Part shown: positions 60,099 to 64,000 of the stretch, piece by piece
Position numbering within the stretch: position 1 is the first letter of the stretch
Layout: every line of letters starts with the position of its first letter
Assembly: GCA_007258455.2 (NCBI GenBank)
Contig: VDFB02262709.1
Coordinates: 124,001-188,000, forward strand
Direction of reading: 5' to 3'
DNA from: Sequoia sempervirens
Taxonomy: Eukaryota > Streptophyta > Pinopsida > Cupressales > Cupressaceae
DNA length: 64,000 nt
Made by a program: the position numbers and the translations under genes
Notes under the pieces: generated by a model
The model's input: the letters and a program-made list of their open reading frames with translations, nothing else
The model's database searches: none
Told to the model about the DNA's origin: nothing

Positions 60099-61624
60099 TG
60101 ATATCCGTGATTTTCTCCGCATGGTGTGCCTGTACAGTGGTTTATATATATATATGCATGTTATTGCATGGTTGTAGGAATTGTAGGTACGTGACACCGA
60201 CTCCACCTGGGTACTCAGGTCTGAGCGTGTCAAGACTCAACAGATACGTTGATTGGGAGATAGTAATTTGGTTCACCCTAGTTTAGTCTATAACCCGGTC
60301 ACTTTACATTGTTAGTTTTAGTTTGTGTCATGGTTGTCTTGTCATTTTCTATTTGGATAAATTGTTTGAAAGGTAAATTTGGTTAATTTTAATGTTAGTT
60401 TATTGTGCTTTAAATTATTGTTATTTAAATTATTATTTTTTAAATGTTGAAGAATTAGTTGCATGTTATTTATTTAATTAATTAGCTTATTTGGTTAAAT
60501 GGTTTGATCTTAAAAGATTAAACTTATTTAATTAAATAAATTAAATTATTTAAGTGTGTGAATAGTTTTATTTGAAATTAAATTAATTTGTGGTGTGATT
60601 TTTATTAACAAATAAATCTTGCATTAGAAAATTGTAAATTTTAAAATAAATTTAATTAATTAATTAAAGCCATGCAATTTGAAATAGGCAAGATTGTCGA
60701 GAAGTGGTGGAGAAGATATTTTGCAATCATTTCTCGACATGTGTGCCAGTGCATTTATTGATTATGGTTGAGAAAATTTGTTTACGGAGGTAAAATTGGA
60801 TCTAGGAAATCACCGAGGTTATGCTATTATTCACAGGAAAATATTTTGGTGCTCTGTAAAATTCTCTGTATATGTTTATTTTGATATATTATTGCAAATT
60901 TGTGGAAATCTCTAGCTACTATTTGGACTTTGGTTCTCGGGAAGGAATTGAAAGCTACAGGCAACAGAGGCCACATAGGCTCTCTTCACCAGATAGCAAA
61001 GGAAATCAGGTACTTTTCTTGTAGATTTTATTTTGTGGGTTTTTGAAAGGGAATGCTTCTGTAAAGAAAATTAGTTTAATTTAAATCCCTATTTTTCATG
61101 CACAAAGATTATTTACTATATTTTGTCATGTGAAATTTTGATGGCTTCAGAAAGCTTCTGTAGAATTCTCTCTCTAGGAAGTATTTAAAATTTGTGGGGA
61201 AAATATTTGTTGAAAGAGAAAATTAAACCTCTGTGTAAATTAGGTTTTGAATGGAAAAATTGTGCTTATTCTCTTTTGAAATCCATGTTGAAATTTTTTA
61301 TAAAATTCCCTATTTCCCTTTGAAAAAATCCGTTGAACTTCTGTAGAGTTTTCTAAAAACCCTCTAAAATTTTCCAGAAAACCCTCAAGAATTGTTTAAA
61401 TAAATATATATGTTTATATATATGTATATATAACATATATATATTATACTGATAAATTGAATTGTGAAAGAAGCTTGTTTTTATTAAACATATGAAAATT
61501 TAATTGTGAATTAGCCGTACAAAATTAAATTTGCAGGTGAAATTCATCATTGTTTCGGTTTAAAAAAAAAAATTAATGTCGCCGTACTGGCGAATGCATT
61601 TTAAAAAAAGAAAAATTAATGACT

Positions 61625-61720
61625 TTGGGGAGGGCCGAAACCCTCCCAGCCAGTGGCTGTTGGGCGCAGCCCTGGTATGGGCCGCGGCCTCTTCATAGGG
61701 AGGCCGAGGCTGCGCTACAG
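61625..61720. other. GC-rich hairpin block in plus-strand LTR
   Basis: Contains GGGAGGG-CCGAAA-CCCTCCC (61628-61647), equivalent to the third hairpin of element 1, followed by GGGCGCAGCCC and a GGCCGCGGCC palindrome. It confirms that the GC block is a family feature rather than a later insertion. Confidence 0.6.
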
Positions 61721-61807
61721 GCACACAATGTTATATTTCGGTTTTATTTTAATTTCAATTTAAATTTTATATATGCGAATTAAATTCGACTTATAATTTA
61801 TTGTTAT

Positions 61808-61809
61808 AA

Positions 61810-61844
<35 letters not shown>

Positions 61845-61850
61845 ATATAT
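61808..61850. repeat. ATGTAT microsatellite
   Basis: About six GTATAT units followed by TA repeats within the AT-rich part of the LTR. A similar TA/CATA tract marks this zone in the other family members. Confidence 0.75.
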
Positions 61851-63247
61851 GTGAATATGAATGTTTATATAAATTGATATGAATTAATATAATTAATTAT
61901 TTATATATATATATGAGTATATATATATAATTATATTTATTAATTTTTTTTTAAAAAAATTGATATTTTAAAAGAAATTGTATGTAAATTTTGAATAGTA
62001 TGTTTATATATTTGTAAAAATTAAGAAAGTTAAATTAGAATAAAATGATGCAATTTTCTTTGATGTATGAGAAGTAAATTACAAATTAGTTGACTTATAT
62101 CTTGTTAATTTTGAATGTTTTGACTGGATTTAGTAAATCCAAACAATATATGATAGTTTTTCCCGATTTGCTTCAAAATTATGTTTTCTTTTAAATGGGA
62201 AAATTGGGCAAGTCTTAAATGAACAAGTCTTCTAGACAAGTTGGAGAACATGGGGAAATGTGTTTGTTTTAATTGAATTTTTGTGTTGGCTAAGGATGTG
62301 AACATGGTATTGTATGAGGTTTAGACATTTGAGTTTGTGAACATAGACTTGATGTTCATTATGGAAGTGTAGGAAATTTTATGTTGTAATATGTACACCA
62401 TGTCTACCCTAGTCAATAAAACTCAGATTCCTTTGTTATGTTTAGGGGAGTGGCTTTTTGTAAGGGCCGACACACAAAGTGGTGTCAGGGTAACTTACAA
62501 AGAGTTAGTAAGTCAGTGATAACTAAATGACACAATAGATAGATTAAAACTCTTAATAAGATGTTATGCCTCACTTATAGACTCTTGAGCTACTTTAGTC
62601 TTGAGTATAAGATGAGAAGGCCTGGAATGGAAAATCGGTGTCTTATTTCTTCAAAAGACATTTGATTCCGCAATGATTTGCAATGGGACCGGGTTTTGTA
62701 AGAGGTTACCGGGGTAACCCATGTTGGGGGTTGGAACCTAGGAAGAAACACCAAGGTAACCTTTGTAGTATTGTGATGAAACTCCACCTAAAGTAACAGT
62801 TAACTTTACGTATGTAGTACATTCAATTGTCAAAAAAAATTTGGAAGCAATGTAACCATTAGTTTGTTATGTACTAGTGTCTAGGGTTAGTAGATTATGT
62901 CTAGGTAACCATATTACTATCTCCTAGCACAGGGGGTGGACCTACAGGTACCACATGGTTGGGTGGAACGTGCACCTTACTCCGTTGGGTCCCCAGTTTT
63001 GTAATCATGGCATCGAGAGCTTCATGGATGGAGAGCTCACACTTGGAAACTTATGTGTACTTCTTCATTATAGTTTGTAAATCTTGTATTTGAAAACTTC
63101 CCTCAATTGTATATGAGGTGAATAATGTAAATGTAATTGTAATTATTATTGAACTACCTCATCAGATGAATGAGTATTGTATATTTTATCAAATGCAATG
63201 AATGAAACAAATTTATACTTTATGCTATCTTGAATGGAGTTTTAAAT

Positions 63248-64000
63248 TGTAGTACCCATTCGTTTATGCTTATGCTTTTGGTTGATACTTTTTCATACTA
63301 TTATACCTATGATGTTTTGTTGGATATTTTGATCGCTGGTTTTGAGTGACGGTGGATTATTCTGTGACATGATGATACTTGTTTGGTGATTATTGTTTTC
63401 AGACATGATATGATTTAGTGTAGATGTTTACTTTTAGTTGTTTATTGATATGTATATATTTATGATGGACTAACAAAATTTATTTCGTCAATTTTCTGTG
63501 AAGTGTATTGGTGTGGAGAATAGAATCGCATCACTCGCTTGCGAGTGACCTGCGATATCTATGATTTTCTCTACACGGTGTGTCTGTTTAATGATTTATA
63601 TATATATATATGCATGTTATTTGTTTAGTTGCAGGATTTGCAGGTACATGACACCAACTCCACCTGTCTAATCAGGTCTGAGCATGTCAAGACTCAACAG
63701 AAATGTTGATTGGGAGATATTAGTCTGGTTTACCCTAGCCTAGTCTTTAATCCTGGTCATAGTACTTTATTTGTTTTCAGTTGTGAGTCATAGGTTGTAT
63801 TGTATTTTCGGTTGGTTAAATTATTTTGAAAAGGTAAATTTGCTTATGTTTTAATGTTAGTTATTGTGTTTTAATTATTGATATTTAATTAATGATTAAA
63901 TGTAGTAGAAATTACTTGTGTAATAATTTAATTCATTAATTAGCTTATTTGGTTAAATAGTTGGTCTTAAAAAGATTAAACTATTTTAATTAAATAAATA
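63248..64000 (+). repeat. Start of another element 1-family LTR, cut by the window edge
   Basis: Starts TGTAGTACCCATTCGTTTAT, the family LTR start, and follows element 1's LTR (read on the minus strand) to the end of the window, including the stem CACTCGC-TT-GCGAGTG (63532-63547) about 284 bp in. The internal region and the right end lie outside, so it is not known whether this is a full element or a solo LTR. Confidence 0.85.

Larger units (their letters stand above)
59998..63247 (+). repeat. 5'-truncated plus-strand LTR of the element 1 family
   Basis: Reverse-complement homology to the LTRs of element 1, from the CACTCG stem region through 'gacaccgactccacctg', the GC block, the GGTTACC palindrome (62704-62719), 'gtggacctacaggtaccacatggttgggtggaacgtgcacc' and 'gaactacctcatcagatg'. 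The first about 250 bp of the LTR are missing. At 63247 it is interrupted by another LTR; the few bases before (GAATGG..TTTAAAT) still align to the family, so the second LTR inserted into this one and the remainder probably lies beyond the window. Confidence 0.8.

Overview
This window looks like intergenic DNA from a large, repeat-rich seed-plant genome. A conifer or other gymnosperm is my best guess, from the very long LTRs, the nested insertions and the gene families left behind as fragments. It is strongly AT-rich and no intact host gene was found. Almost everything recognisable is transposable-element sequence: three LTR retrotransposons bounded by target-site duplications (TSDs), a solo LTR, LTR fragments, a LINE, two SINEs and two elements with terminal inverted repeats (TIRs). 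Between them lie decayed host fragments: an NB-ARC disease-resistance gene and a piece of a calmodulin-like gene.

Layout. 1-1640: 3' end of a plus-strand LTR retrotransposon (polypurine tract plus LTR). 2450-3763: degraded LTR remnant. 4374-16937: element 1, a structurally complete minus-strand Ty3/gypsy element (Tekay/Del-like) with 3.8-4.0 kb LTRs, a perfect 5-bp TSD, a tRNA-Met primer site and a decayed gag-pol; its 3' LTR carries a SINE. 17089-17960: NB-ARC pseudogene. 18745-19503: TIR element. 23876-24385: minisatellite-like repeats. 26059-33049: element 3, a minus-strand chromovirus with 1.1-1.2 kb LTRs, perfect TSD and a recognisable chromodomain. 34140-35287: DUF4283-type LINE ORF1 remnant. 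37105-41655: solo LTR distantly related to element 1, carrying a second TIR element. 41776-56089: element 2, another long-LTR minus-strand gypsy element that lost nearly all of pol; its 3' LTR was hit by a 5'-truncated LINE (42331-46089) and a SINE (46552-46755). 58477-58607: calmodulin-like fragment. 59998-64000: a plus-strand element-1-type LTR invaded by a second LTR of the same family that runs off the window.

Two observations stand out. First, the LINE carries, downstream of its RNase H domain and inside the same 17-bp TSD, a further reading frame of about 598 codons (44114-45907). It has no frameshift and five stops, each of which could come from a single C-to-T change; I do not recognise the protein. 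Second, the LTRs of element 1, element 2 and the solo LTR, although diverged, share small inverted-repeat modules: a CACTCG/CGAGTG stem with an apparent compensatory change, a GGTTACC/GGTAACC palindrome, and a GC-rich hairpin cluster in otherwise AT-rich sequence.

Nothing here works together as an operon. Age can only be ordered by nesting: LINE and SINE are younger than element 2, the 6.1-kb SINE is younger than element 1, and the 63,248 LTR is younger than the LTR it interrupts. All calls are from reading the sequence; no database search was possible.
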